Origin: Bretschneidera sinensis
Lineage: Eukaryota; Streptophyta; Magnoliopsida; Brassicales; Akaniaceae
DNA: 64,000 bases
Reading direction: 5' to 3'
Assembly (NCBI GenBank): GCA_023935145.1
Contig: CM043702.1
Coordinates: 78,431,320-78,495,319 of the forward strand
Shown: positions 30,975-42,303 of the stretch, piece after piece
Layout: each line of letters opens with the position of its first letter
Numbering within the stretch: the first letter of the stretch is position 1
Program-made: the position numbers and the translations under genes
The notes under the pieces: generated by a model
What the model saw: only the letters and a program-made list of their open reading frames with translations
Databases searched by the model: none
Told to the model about the DNA's origin: nothing

Positions 30975-31359
30975 TCATGATGCAATGATTTTGTAATCCA
31001 AACAACCATCAACCAATCACACTATTAAATTCCTAACAATTTAACAATCATCCTTCATTTTAACTATACACAACACAATACTCACCCGAAGGTAAACACA
31101 TCAAGTTCTAATCATAATTATTTTCTTATAAACTCATTTTTACATTTTTATGTCCTTTGTAATTTCTTAATCATTTACAAAGTCATTCCCTTTACCAAGT
31201 TTCCTCAAAGTACATTATAATGTAACTATGCTTATTCTTATACCTCCACATTCTTACATATATAAATATAGCCTTCAGATTATTATTAGTAGTCTATACT
31301 CATTCATATTCATGTACATTTTTAACCTTTTAATTTCATTTATTAGTTCCTCATGCTTA
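30975..31359. other. Unassigned AT-rich DNA
   Basis: No gene or recognisable element is seen. It may be part of the LTR J described next. Confidence 0.3.
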
Positions 31360-32096
31360 CTAGGAGTAAGGTGAAACTCACCTCGGAACCAAGCCTTAGT
31401 TTTTAATTCCTTTTTTACCCTTACTATGATCATCAACCACACCTATTGAAAATATTACTTAAGAAATCAAAAAAAAGTTTATGCAATCATAACATTTATC
31501 CTAGACAAGAATGAAAATAAAGAAGGAAAAACTATGCTCTAATTCACAAGGTTCACTTCCTCTTGGTTTAAGGGTTCTTGAGGTCAAGAACTAAAAAAAA
31601 AAGGGGATTTCTTAGGGTAAATTAATTCAAGTTTTTATCCTATAATCATCTAGTGGTGTTTTAGCAGGGATTACAACTCCAAAAAGTAAGTAAAAACTCA
31701 AGAAAACTCAAAGGAGGAATGACCCCGTCGATTGCCCTAAGCCCCCAGTCCACTGGATTTTGTCCAGAAACTTTTTGCCCATCTTCCAGTTGACTGGGCA
31801 CTCCAAACCAATTGAACGGTCTCCCATAAATAGCCCCCCAGTCAACTGGTCACTAACTCCAATCGACTGGTCCCTCAAATTCTAGCAAAAATCCCACACG
31901 AAAATCTTCTTTTTCTTTCTAAAACCACTTTAATCCTTTATGAAACCTCAAATTCTTTTAAAAACACAGGTTTCTAAGGTTCCTAGTTGAATATTTACAA
32001 CACCCACTAAAAAATTTCAACATAAAATTCTTAAATCACCCAACCAAGCGCAAACCAATTTTCTTGAAAACAAAACGTGTTCTTCATAAAGATTTT
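31360..32096 (-). repeat. Probable LTR J (chromovirus-like), left part
   Basis: A GGTGAGTTTCACCTTACT-like stretch on the minus strand at about 31361-31385, a diverged palindrome array (31744-31871) and continuity with 38014-38524 across insertion E suggest one LTR cut by E. No coding sequence is present. The lineage call rests on recollection of chromovirus LTR features and is tentative. Confidence 0.35.
31744..31871. repeat. Diverged CCAGTCGACTGG palindrome array in J
   Basis: Copies lie at about 31744-31755 (CCAGTCCACTGG), 31786-31797 (CCAGTTGACTGG), 31838-31849 (CCAGTCAACTGG) and 31859-31870 (CCAATCGACTGG), with a weaker one at 31807. Most differ from the perfect palindrome by C-to-T or G-to-A changes at the central CG. 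Confidence 0.75.
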
Positions 32097-32898
32097 TGTT
32101 GGTATTTTTCTAAGGTTCAAACATGTTCAAGTATGATTCAAAGATGGTTAAAGTCTAAACCGAAGGTGGAGGATCAAAGTTCAGTAAGTCAGAAGGCTGC
32201 ACACATATGTGTGCTTCATTTTAGAGCAAGGGAAGGTCATACGCACTAGTGTGCGCACTTCTGCACACAAGTAGAAGGGTGTTGTGTGAAGGTGGCAGAA
32301 ACTCAAAGCTGCAGCGCTGATTCCTCAGCGTTGCAGCACTGGAATCTGGCAAGAATAGCACACGGGATAGAAACTCAAAGCTGCAGCACTGGGAAGTAGA
32401 CACTACAGCACTGACTGGCTGATTCAGAATATTATAAATAGCAACCCTAGCTGAACAAAAACAAGAGAGATAATACATTGTGACATTGTGAGATCAATTG
32501 TAAACACATTGAGAGAATTGTTTAAGAGTGACAAACACAAGAGGGACTCTTTGTAGTAAGGCTGGGTGCAAAAGATAGAGAAGTCTAGATTAGGAAGAGA
32601 TCATTGTTAGTTCTCATCTTCTTCCTTTCTTCTCTTCTTGGTTTCTTCAAGAACATTGTAGTTTCTTGAAGGGGATTGCTGTAACTTATAAGAACTATTT
32701 GATTTAGTGCAGAGAGTTTGGAGGAACTCACGGGGATGTAAACACATTGCCGAACCTCGATAACAAATTGCTTGTCTTATTTCTTTCTTTGATTTTCTGT
32801 TCTTGTGTTCGATTGCTGTATTTCTTTTTACAAGTCATTCTAGATTTGGGTGTTTGGAAGATCACCACTTGGGCATCTTATCAAGGTGATTTCCAACA
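32097..32898 (+). repeat. 5' LTR of copia E
   Basis: 802 bp from TGTTGG to CCAACA. It contains the perfect 16-bp palindrome GCACACATATGTGTGC (about 32197-32212) and GCGCACTAGTGTGCGC-like sequence (about 32240). Confidence 0.92.
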
Positions 32899-32899
32899 G

Positions 32900-32911
32900 T
32901 GGTATCAGAGC
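32900..32911 (+). promoter_or_regulatory. Primer-binding site of copia E
   Basis: TGGTATCAGAGC, one base after the LTR, matches the end of initiator tRNA-Met. Confidence 0.9.
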
Positions 32912-33137
32912 TTGCACAGCTGGGTATCGAAGCAAGAGCAAGAAGGTGATGGAGCCAAGATTGCAAGAATCAAAGATCAACTTCTTGGGTGATTCAAGAA
33001 CGGTGTAAAGATCAAGATCTGATCGTCTTCTTGATAGTGATTCAAGAACGGTGTTAAGATCCATCTTCGATCTGTGTTCTTGAGGTTGAAGAAAGCATTT
33101 ATGGTTAGTGCATAAATCTGGGATCTTGTCCTCAAAG

Positions 33138-34316
33138 ATGGCTTCAAATTTCTGTGTTGAGAAGTTTGATGGAAAAGGAGACTTTTCCCTTTGGAAGTGG
33201 AAGATCAAGGCGGTTCTAATGCAACAGAAAGTGGATATGGCTGTTGGAGAAGATGATGCTTTTCCATCAAGTGTCACGGAGGACCAGTGGACCGAGATGA
33301 AGAAGATGGCTTACAGTACCATTTTCTTGCACATATCGGATAGTGTCACAAGGGAGTGCGGAGACTCGAAAGATCTGGCTGTCATATGGAAGAAATTAGA
33401 TGAGTTGTTTCTTACCAAAACTCTCCCTAACAAGATTTATCTTCTTAAAAGAATCTTTGTTTTTAAAATGAATCCTAGTAAAGAGTTGCAAGATAATCTT
33501 GATGTCTTTAATAAGCTAGTTCAAGATTTGAATAGTTGTAGCATTATATTTTCGGATGAACAATTGGCTGTTATTTTGTTAAATTCTATTCCTGATTGCT
33601 TTGATAATTTGATTAATGCTATTGAGTATGGAAGGGATACTTTAACCAAGGAGATTATAATCAATGCCATAAGGGCACATGATTTCAAAGCCAAGATGAA
33701 GGAGACATCAAGTGGAGATGGGCTGTTCGTAAGAGGAAGGCCAGCAACTCGGAATGGCAGTAGCAACCATGGCAACTACCAGGAGAAATCAAGAGGTAGA
33801 GGGCAGAGCAATGAGAGATCTCATTCCAAATCGAGATATAGAGGAAGGAGATGCTTCTACTGCAACAAGGAGGGTCACTTCAAGAAAGATTGCAAGAAAA
33901 GGATGTGGGATAAGAGAGGAAGCCACATCAAGAATAGAGAGGCTTCGGTTGCCAGGGGAGAACAACAAGATGATGTTCTTGTTGTGTGCTCTAATGTGAG
34001 TAGGAGGCAAGGCAGCGATAAATGGATTCTGGATTTCGGGTGCACTTATCACATGTACCCTCACAAGGAATGGTTCAAGAATTTCAAGGAGGTCAATGAT
34101 AGAAGGGTCTTCTTGGGGAATGACAATTCTTGCCAAGTGGGAGGGATTGGAGACATCCAATTGAGGATGTTTGATGGAGTCACAAGGCTGCTGCGAAATG
34201 TAAAATATCTTCAAGATTTGAAGAGGAACTTGATCTCATTGGGGCAGCTGGATTCCATGGGGTATACATGCAAAGCAGAGGGAGGAAAGATCAAAGTGGC
34301 CAAAGATCTTTGGTAG
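33138..34316 (+). pseudogene. Copia gag and protease of E
   Basis: Starts MASNFCVEKFDGKGDFSLWK at 33138; upstream codons in the same frame are leader. The gag domain is complete (KKLDELFLTKTLPNKIYLLK, SCSIIFSDEQLAVILLNS, EYGRDTLTKEIIINAIRAHDF). The zinc knuckle CFYCNKEGHFKKDC is intact. The protease active site has changed from D-S/T-G to DFG (WILDFGCTYH), so the enzyme is probably dead. The frame is lost near 34310 by a small deletion in the GSLVVIKAA region. Gag-like folds coat the RNA; the protease cuts the polyprotein. Confidence 0.92.
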
Positions 34317-35427
34317 TAATCAAGGCTGCAAGAAACGATGGACTCTATAAAATGATCGGAGAAACAAAAATCAATGATCAAGTAGCAAGCTTGATGGCTG
34401 AGATGGACAAGGTAGCCCTTTGGCACACTTGCTTGGGATACATGAGCAAAAAAGGCCTGCAAGTTCTTAGCAAGAAAGGTCTACTTGGAAGAGACAAAGT
34501 AGAGAAGCTGGATTTCTATGAGAGTTGCATTCTTGGGAAGCAACAATGAGTCAGCTTCAACACCGGAGTGCACAAGTCCAAAGGGATTCTTGACTACATT
34601 CATTTAAACCTTTAGGGACACGCAAGAACATCAACATAGGGAGGTAACTTTTACTTTCTATCTTTAATTGATGATTATTCAATAAGAGTGTGGTTTTATT
34701 TGCTTAGGAATAAATTTGATGCCTTGAATAAATTTGTTGTGTGGAAGAAGTTGCTGGAAACTCAAACGGGTAGGGTAGTTAAGGCTTTACGAACAGATAA
34801 TGGCTTAGAATTTTGCAATAAGGATTTTGATAAATTCTATGAATTAAATGGCATTCTAAGGCATAGGACGGTTGTAGAAACACCTCAGCAAATGGAGTTG
34901 CTGAGAGGATGAATAGAACCCTTATGGAAAATGTTAGGTGCATGCTAATAGAATCCGGTTTACCAAAATATTTTTGGGGAGAAGCTGTGGCTACAACTGC
35001 ATACTTGGTGAATAAATCACCCTCTAGAGATTTAGAGCTCAAGACTCCCATGGAAATGTGGAGTGGAAAACCCCCTGAATTAAACAACATTAGGACTTTT
35101 GGGTGCGCAGCATATGCAGATCAAAAAGAGGATAAACTTGGCCTTAGATCTAGAAAATGTGTATTTCTAGGATATGGTGATGGGGTTAAGGGATATAGGT
35201 TATCATCCTTAGAAAAGAAGGGCATGAAACTGATTATAAGTAGGGATATTATCTTTAATGAATTGTTGTTTCCCTACTTGGAGAAAACTAACCCTGCAAG
35301 GGCTAGTGAGCAAACTAGTCCGGAAGTTGTGGAGCATTGCATGAAGGAGAACTCGGTTCAGGTAGAGCAAAGAAGGCAAGAGGGTTTGGACCAGGTAGAG
35401 CCCTTGGATGAAGGCCAAGCTCAATAA
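34317..35427 (+). pseudogene. Copia integrase of E
   Basis: The pre-integrase region is readable from about 34268 (KAARNDGLYKMIGET, HTCLGYMSKKGLQVLSKKG) to a TGA near 34547. The core follows with stops, then FDALNKFVVWKKL and LRTDNGLEFCN. A one-base deletion at about 34895 in the TPQQNG codons shifts the frame. The next open part (34909-35427) has NRTLMENVRCMLIESGLPKYFWGEAVATTAYLV, CVFLGYGDGVKGYRL and ends in the acidic linker before RT. At least three lesions. Confidence 0.88.
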
Positions 35428-37147
35428 ACTCAAGAAAAGGCTGAACAAGAAGAGGTTGATGCAGCAAGTCATAATGACTACCAGCTCACAAGAGACTAGG
35501 GAAGGAGGGTGGTTAGACCACCTACGAGATATGGGTTTATGGATGCTAATGTAGCAGCTCCTTGGACAGAAGGAGAGGTTGAACTAGAAACTTACATTGC
35601 TGCCATGAAGTGTAAGGATTCGTCAAAGTGGCAGCTAGCTATGGAGGAAGAAATGGATTCTTTGATGAAGAACAACTCTTGGGAATTGGTACCCAAACCT
35701 GAAAAATAGAGGGTTGTGGATTGTAGATGGCTCTACAAGATCAAAGAAGGGAATACTCCAGGGGATAAAGTCCGATACAAAGCTAGGCTGGTGGCGAAGG
35801 GGTTCACACAAAAAGAAGGCATAGATTTCACCGAAATCTTCTCACGGGTTGTGAAGTACAAGACGATCCGAATAGTGTTAGTATTGGTGGTCCAATTTGA
35901 TTGGGAAGTTGAGCAAACAGATGTGAAGACAACGTTCTTACATGGAGAGCTCGATGAGACCATTTTCATGAGGCAACCCAAAGGCTATGAGGAAGGAAAA
36001 CAGGGAGAGTTGGTGTGCAAATTAAAGAATTCTCTCTATGGCCTGATGCAATCATCTTGGCAATGGAATAAGAGGTTTGATTCCTTTGTGATCAGCTTGG
36101 GTTTCATGAGGAGTTACTATGATTCGTGCTTGTACTATAAAGGGTAGAAGGTTGAGGAAATGGTGATCATCCTTATCTATGTTGATGACATGTTGCTGGT
36201 TGGGAGCAGCATGAAGATGATAAACAAATTAAAGGCTCAATTCAGTGAATAGATTAAGATGAAGGATCTTGGCCATGCACAAAAGATCCTTGGGATGTGT
36301 ATCATCTGGGAAAGTGAGAGAAACAGATTGAAGATCTCTCAAACTTCCTACATAGAGAATATAATATTTAAATTCTCTATGGAAGATAGCAAACAATAAA
36401 GGTTCCCTTTGCTAGTCATTTCAAGTTCTCCAACGATCAGTGTCCAAGATTGGAGGCGGAGAAGAAGGAAATGGTGAAAGTCCCTTACTCTAGTGCTATT
36501 GGTTCTGTTATGTACACCATGGTAAGCACTAGACCGGACATTGCTCATTCAATGAGTGTTCTCAGCAGGTTTATGAGTAATCTCGGAAAGGAGCATTGGC
36601 TTGGGATGAAGTGGTTGCTAAGGTATTTGAAGGAAGCCCAGAAGTAGGGCTGGTGTATGAGAAGAGGGGTAATGCCATCTACCTTAAAGGGTTTATGGAT
36701 TCGGACTATGGAGCAGACTGAGATAAAAGGAGATCGATTACCTCCTACTTCTTCAACTTAAACAAATATTGGTAAGTTGGAAGGCTCAGTTGTAGCCAGT
36801 GGTAGCACTCTCAACAACCGAGGCTGAGTACATAGCAGCTACGGAGGCCATTAAGGAGGCTATGTGGTGCAAAGGTTTGCTTGAAGAGTTGAAGGTACTG
36901 GAGGAGCAGGTTGTGGTATTTTCGGATAGTCAAAGTGCTTTGCCCTTATGTAAAAATCCAGTGTTCCATGAGAGGACAAAGCATATGGATGTTCGGTATC
37001 ATTTCATTCAGGAAAATGTTACGAAAGGGATGCATCCCTGTGGACAAGGTTGCCACGGAAGAAAATTCTGCTGACTTGGGTACTAAAGTTCTATCTCTAA
37101 GTAAATTCAATCATTGCCTTGAACTACTTAGGATTAAAGTCGGTTGA
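35428..37147 (+). pseudogene. Copia reverse transcriptase and RNase H of E
   Basis: Complete in content. RT start: LAMEEEMDSLMKNNSWELV, CRWLYKIKEG, AKGFTQKEGIDFTE. Motif A region: VEQTDVKTTFLHGELDE. Motif B region: LKNSLYGLMQSSWQWNKRF. Catalytic YVDDMLL lies at about 36178-36196. RNase H: VALSTTEAEYIAATEAIKEAMWCKGLL, FSDSQSALPLCKNPVFHERTKHMDVRYH and the end LSKFNHCLELLRIKVG. Nonsense codons occur near 35707, 36147, 36250 and elsewhere, with frameshifts near 36390 and 37030. It shows what G, D and F have lost. Confidence 0.9.
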
Positions 37148-37218
37148 TTGATGACTCAAGATGAGTTTGGATCTCGAAGGTCTCTGCACAATGGTTCAGG
37201 TTTTTTGAACACTTAGAC

Positions 37219-37230
37219 AAAGGTAGAGAT
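37219..37230 (+). promoter_or_regulatory. Polypurine tract of copia E
   Basis: AAAGGTAGAGAT directly precedes the 3' LTR. Confidence 0.8.
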
Positions 37231-38013
37231 TGTTGGTATTTGTCTAAGGTTCAAAACATATCCAAGTATGGTTCAAAGATGGTTAAAGTCTAAACCAAAG
37301 GTGGAGAATCAAAGCTCAGCAAGTTAAAAGGCTGTAACACAATGTGTGTGTTTCATTTTGGAGCAAGGGAAGGCAATGCGCACTAGTGTGCGCACTTCTG
37401 CACACAAGCAGAAGGGTGTTGTGTGAAGGTGGCAGAAACTGAGCGCTGCAACGCTAGAATCTAGCAGGAATAGCACACGGGACAGAAACTCAAAGCTGCA
37501 GCGCTAGGAAGTCGAAGCTGCAGCATTAACCGGCTGATTCAGAATATTATAAATAGCAACCCTAGCTGAACAAAAACAAGAGAGATAATACTTTGTGACA
37601 TTGTGAGATCAATTGTAAACACATTGAGAGAATTGTGTAAGAGTGACAACCACAAGAGGGACTCTTTGTAGTAAGGCTAGGTGTAAAAGATAGAGAAGTC
37701 TAGATTAGGAAGATATCATTGTTAGTTCTCATCTTCGTCCTTTCTTCTCTTCTTGGTTTCTTCAAGAACATTGTAGGTTCTTGAAGGGGATTGCTGTAAC
37801 TTGTAAGAACCATTTGATTTAGTGCAGAGAGTTCGGAGGAACTCACGGGGACGTAAGCACATTACCGAACCCCGATAACAAATTGCTTGTCTTCTTTCTT
37901 TCTTTGATTTTCTGTTCTTGTGTTCGATTGCTGTATTTCTTTTTACAAGTCATTCTAGACTTGGGTGTTTGGAAGATCACCATTTGGGCATCTTGTCAAG
38001 GTGATTTCCAACA
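37231..38013 (+). repeat. 3' LTR of copia E
   Basis: 783 bp from TGTTGG to CCAACA. It differs from the 5' LTR by a deletion of about 20 bp in the CTGCAGCGCTG repeat region and by scattered substitutions, so E is older than D. Confidence 0.9.
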
Positions 38014-38524
38014 TTTTTCTTAATAATCTTCTTTCCAAGAACTCAAATCTTCAAACTAATGAACTTATTTAGAAATTAAAGTAAAGCAAAACAAATTGTT
38101 ACCTTAATTCTTGCCAAAACTCTCCTACCTTTTTTTCCTTTTCTTCATTTCTTTCTTCTTTTTTATCTTTTCTCTCTTTTTCTCCCTTTTTCTCTCCTCT
38201 CTCTCACGAAAATTCTAGAAAAACCCAGTACAAAAATGTTGGTCTCTCTGTCACTCAACTCTATTTATACTCAAAGTCCTCCTTAATTTCACATTAGGCC
38301 TTCAGTTCTTCCTTTCTTCATGTAACTACCCTAAAGCTCTTTAAAACTCGAAATTTTCTCCAAGACTAGATTTTTTTTTTACCATTTTTACTTTAATTAC
38401 TTGTTTCCAAGTTCCATAAGTTCAAGTGTGAATTCAAATCTAACTTGAAACTAAACAAACACATTAAAAACGCGTCGAAAATAATTCTCGTGATTAAAAT
38501 ATTAAAATTAGGTATTGGGCTCTA
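38014..38524 (-). repeat. Probable LTR J, right part
   Basis: On the minus strand it would start near 38524 (GAGCCCAATACC), has a TATA box GTATAAATAG at about 38261-38270 and then a purine-rich tract, which on the plus strand is the CTTTTTCTCCC run at 38140-38205. It continues at 32096 on the other side of E. It is followed by copia gag K at 38525. A Del/Tekay-like LTR is the best guess. Confidence 0.4.
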
Positions 38525-39484
38525 TAAGTCATATATGGAACAAACTACAAGTCATATATGAGGGAACTAGCGAAGTCGAAAAATCTAAAAAGGTTTCACA
38601 AGTTCTTAAAAAGGAGCAAGAAACCTTACACAAGGGATTCCACTCTAAAAAGGGAAGCTCTTATGTGTTACGGTTGCAAGAAGCCTGGTCACATCAAGGT
38701 CGATTGTACAACAACAAGTAAACCATATGAGAGCTTAAAAAAAAATCTATGATTGCAACCACATGGAGTGATGACGAAGAAGAAGAATGTTCGGACAATG
38801 AGGTCGGATACGAAGAGATTGCCAACCTATACTTGATGGCAATCGACGATAAAAATGAGGTATCTAATTCTTCCTCTTCTAATAATAACATTGTTAGTAG
38901 TAGTGAATAGTTAATTGAATTTATAAATGAGATGCATGAAGAATTGAAGAAATTCGATACTAGAAATGTGGCTCTTAAGAAGGAAGCTTCATCTCTCTCT
39001 AAAGAGATGGAGAGCTTAAAAGAAGAAAAAGAAAAATTATCTTCCATGCTTTATAACTTTTCACAAGATTTTCTAAATATTGAAAATGACATTTTAAAGA
39101 AGAAAATAATGGATTTGAATAGCACTATATCTAGACTTATGCTTAGAAAAGAAAAGCTAGATGAAGTGTTATCTAGCCAGAGATTAAATGGAGGAAAATC
39201 CGGCTTGATTTATTCTCCATTGGAGAAGTAAAAGTTTAAAGAGACTTTGCTCAAGAAAACAACATGTTTGAATGAAGCCTCCATTTCCAGGACCTCTAGC
39301 AAGACTAAAAGTGCTCCTTCAATACATGCTAGTAGGTCTAAGAATGTGAATTTAAATGCATATACTATAATGAAGCATCCTAGAAATACTCATGCATATA
39401 TGTATGCTCACTCAAAAAATGCAGATGCTAGGAATAATCATTCAAGGAATGCATATACTAGAAATACACTTCCTAGAAGTAATC
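38525..39484 (+). pseudogene. Copia gag fragment K, different lineage from D-I
   Basis: Begins inside gag with SHIWNKLQVIYEGTSEV, has a zinc knuckle CYGCKKPGHIKVDC (about 38660-38710), an acidic stretch (SDDEEEECSDNEVGYEEIANLYLMAID), and after a TAG near 38908 a coiled coil (HEELKKFDTRNVALKKEASSLSKEMESLKEEKEKL) and KLDEVLSSQRLNGGKSGLIY. This order is typical of a widespread plant copia gag with a C-terminal coiled coil. A further low-complexity Asn/His/Arg-rich part runs to 39484, where Athila H interrupts it. No pol follows in the window. Confidence 0.8.
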
Positions 39485-40804
39485 TGATCGGTGCAAAACT
39501 GCAAGTGCACAGTATCGTAGTTTTATAGTAAAGTGATAAGAAGAGTATCGTCCTAAGGGATTGGTAACTTTACTTCTGACAAGTACCAAAATTAGACTAA
39601 TCTTGATTTTATTTAGAAAAATCTCTTTGTGTTGTTTGTAATTGCAATATGAAATAAAATCAATTTAAAGGAAATAATCAAAGGAAAAGAAAGCTGTTTT
39701 TCGAATATTAAATTAATGAGAGAAATAACTTCTAGGAAACCAATTTCACTTAATTCCTCACCATGCTTAACTCATCTAACTAATTAAAATTAATCCTCTC
39801 TATTTGTTAGTGAAATCTCCAACTTAACCAAAAGCTTCTTTCGATAGTCAATTGGAAATATTCTTGTTCACCATTCTACACAAGAGTATGCAAATTAATA
39901 AAACAAGAAAGCATTAAGACTAGCAATTTTTTTTTAGACTACAGAAGTTCATATAAGCCTTTAGATTCCTATATTTACCTATGCTGAAATATCCAAGTTT
40001 TATCCTGTAATTCCTTCTTTCGATAGCAAATCGCAAGATCAAGATCATCTAATTAATGGCCAGTTAATTAAAAGCAATACATTCAAAATAAATCAGCCAA
40101 ACATAGAAGATAATTATTGCAAATCAGCATAGAAAAGCAAGCATAGTTTGAAATTAAATTATATCATTTTCCTAGAATACAGAAAGTTTAGTTCATGCTG
40201 AAAATTAAATTTAACAGCAACAAATTCACCATAATTCCATAAACCAGTTTGCATTCAGTTGCTACTGTTGCTGCTGTGGAGGGCTACTGTGAGATCAGCG
40301 CTGGATACTGACCAGGGGGCGAGGTAGGTGCTGGCTGTGAGGAAGCAGCTGTTGGTGCCGGTTTAGGACAACTGCTGCTCCTAGATGAGGAGGGCTGGTG
40401 GTTGTGGGCTGCTGTTGTTGGATGAGGAGGAGAGGGCTGCCGACTATCTCTCTAGGGTTGTGTCTCTAAGAATGCAGACTGTCTCACTTAATTACGGTTT
40501 CTCCCTTTCCTTTATACGGGCTCCCAAGTCTTCAATTAAAATTTTCTTTTTTTATAGGCTCTAAAGTCTTTAATTAAAATTTCTTTTTTTTATAGGCTCC
40601 AAAGTCTTCAATTAAAATTTCCTTTTTTAAACAAGAGAAAGAGTCCCTTGACGATAGGACACTAAAATTTGGATCTTTCCCTTCTTCTAAACCTGAAATA
40701 AATTAAATGACAACAATGAAGCCTAAAACCAACAAAAATTAATAAAATTAGATTAAAATTAAAAGTTAAGACATGATAAAAATAGAAAATTATGCATGTC
40801 ATCA
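39485..40804 (-). repeat. 3' LTR of Athila element H
   Basis: 1320 bp. On the minus strand it begins TGATGACATGC at 40804 after the polypurine tract and ends CCGATCA at 39485. It interrupts the copia gag K. The partner LTR is outside the window, so the TSD (TAATC at 39480-39484) cannot be checked. Confidence 0.85.
40518..40632. repeat. Three 38-bp tandem units in LTR H
   Basis: Units start at about 40518, 40556 and 40594, each GGCTC-AAGTCTT-AATTAAAATTT followed by a T run. Confidence 0.85.
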
Positions 40805-40951
40805 AACACCCCCAAACTTAAAACTTTATTTGACCTTAAATAAAAATAAAACGAACCTATAGAAAAATCTCATCACTCATCAAGCCATGATCTGAATTTA
40901 GATTTAATTACTAGCATCTTATTATTTTAATATCAAGGATAGTAGGAAAAT
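40805..40951 (-). promoter_or_regulatory. Polypurine tract and 3' end of element H
   Basis: On the minus strand TAAGTTTGGGGGTGTT (40805-40820) abuts the LTR. The remaining bases up to copia G are noncoding H sequence. Confidence 0.85.
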
Positions 40952-41767
40952 TGTTGGAAAATCACCTTCTTGCGGAATCCCAGGTTGTGATCTTTCCAAA
41001 CACCCCAAATCCACAATGATTTGGACAGAACAGAAATTAAACCATCAAAGAAAGAACACAAGCAATTGTTACCGAGGTTCAGCAATTTTCCTACGTCCCC
41101 ATGAGCTCTTCTGAGCTCTCTGCACTAAATCAATGGAGTTCTTACAATTAGCAACACCTCTTCAAGAACCCTCTTGTTCTTGAAGAACGAAAGAAGAGAA
41201 AAAGAAGGTGATAAGAACTAAGTGTTTCCCTGGAATTTTCCCCCAGAAAATTCCAATTACAAAGCCCTTGAATCCCCAATCTATACTACTCTCTCTCTCT
41301 AAACAAGCAGTCTCTCTTTAATGAGTCTCTCTTGTGTTTTATGTCTTTGCACTCTCACACTTGATGCTCACATTCACATGTTTTGATTACTCCTAGAATG
41401 ACCCTTTTTATAGGGCAATGAATATCTCATCCAATCTTTGAGATCAATCTCAACCCTTAGATCTCAAGAATCTAAGTGATTCTGTTCGTTTTAACCAAAA
41501 GGACCAACGCACCAGCTGAAGGCCTGATATCATGTATCAGGTGTGCCTTCGTGCCGCGGCTCAGAACAGGGCATGCCGTGGCTCAGAAGAGGGGAAATTG
41601 GCTGCCTTGTTGAGGCTGCTGCTTGGGTGGGCTGTGCCGCGGCACGCACACCTTGAGCTGCGGTGCATATCACTAAGCTGAACTTCTCGGACATGTTGGA
41701 GGCCGCGGCGCACAACCAGACCTGGTGCTGACATTTCATCTGTTTAATTCTTGGACAAATCCCAACA
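40952..41767 (-). repeat. 3' LTR of copia G
   Basis: 816 bp from TGTTGG to CCAACA. It contains a run of CCGCGGC-type GC-rich words (about 41550-41705) unlike the rest of the LTR. The polypurine-like GACAAAGATAGAGAT (minus) lies next to it at 41768-41782. Confidence 0.9.
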
Positions 41768-41879
41768 ATCTCTATCTTTGTCTAAGCAATTAAACCTGAA
41801 CCCATTGTGCAGAGAACTCAGGATCAAAACTCAACTTGAGTCACCATATCAACCAACTCCAATCCTAAGAAGTCCAAGG

Positions 41880-42298
41880 CAATGATTGAACTTGCTTAGA
41901 GGTAGAACTTTAGTACCTAAATCTGCAGGATTTCCTTCCATTGCGATTTTATCCACATGAATGCGTCATTCCATAACATTTTCCCGAATGAAATGATATC
42001 GAACATCCATATGCTTAATCCTCTCATGGAACACCAGATTCTTACACAAATGCAATGCACTTTGGCTATCTGAATACATCATCATCTCCTCTTTTAGGAC
42101 CTTCAACTCTTTCAACAACCCTTTGCACCACATAGCCTCCTTAATGGCTTCCATTGTCGCTATGTACTATGGCTTGGTTGTTGAGAGTGCTACCACCGGC
42201 TGCAACTGAGCCTTCAAGTACCTCAGCAACTACTTCATCCAAGTCAAAGCTCCTTTTCAGGATTACTCATCAACCTGCTGAGAACACTCATTTCATGA
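41880..42298 (-). pseudogene. Copia RNase H end of G
   Basis: Reads (minus) EMSVLSRLMSNPEKE, then, after stops, MEAIKEAMWCKGLLKELKVLK, SDSQSALHLCKNLVFHERIKHMDVRYHFIRENVME, a stop and the end with LSKFNHCLGLLRIGVG-like residues. This is RNase H and the C-terminal tail. It is the continuation of 47920-48099 after removal of F. No deletion is seen between VSTRPDIS and EMSVLSR in the joined G sequence. Confidence 0.85.
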
Positions 42299-42303
42299 GA
42301 AAT

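Larger units (their letters stand above)
32097..38013 (+). mobile_element. Ty1/copia element E, full structure with decayed genes
   Basis: 5917 bp with LTRs at 32097-32898 (802 bp) and 37231-38013 (783 bp), primer site TGGTATCAGAGC at 32900-32911, gag, protease, integrase, full-length RT and RNase H, and polypurine tract at 37219-37230. Flanking five-mers are ATTTT and TTTTT, an imperfect target duplication in a T-rich site. Genes carry several nonsense codons and frameshifts but none of the large deletions of D, F and G, so it serves as the full-length reference of the family in this window. It splits the probable LTR J. Confidence 0.92.

Noticed and set aside
30764..31012. Several overlapping short open frames around the microsatellite
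   Set aside because: They are Tyr/Ile/Thr/His or Val/Cys repeats produced by (AC)n and (AT)n DNA read in every frame; no coding signal.
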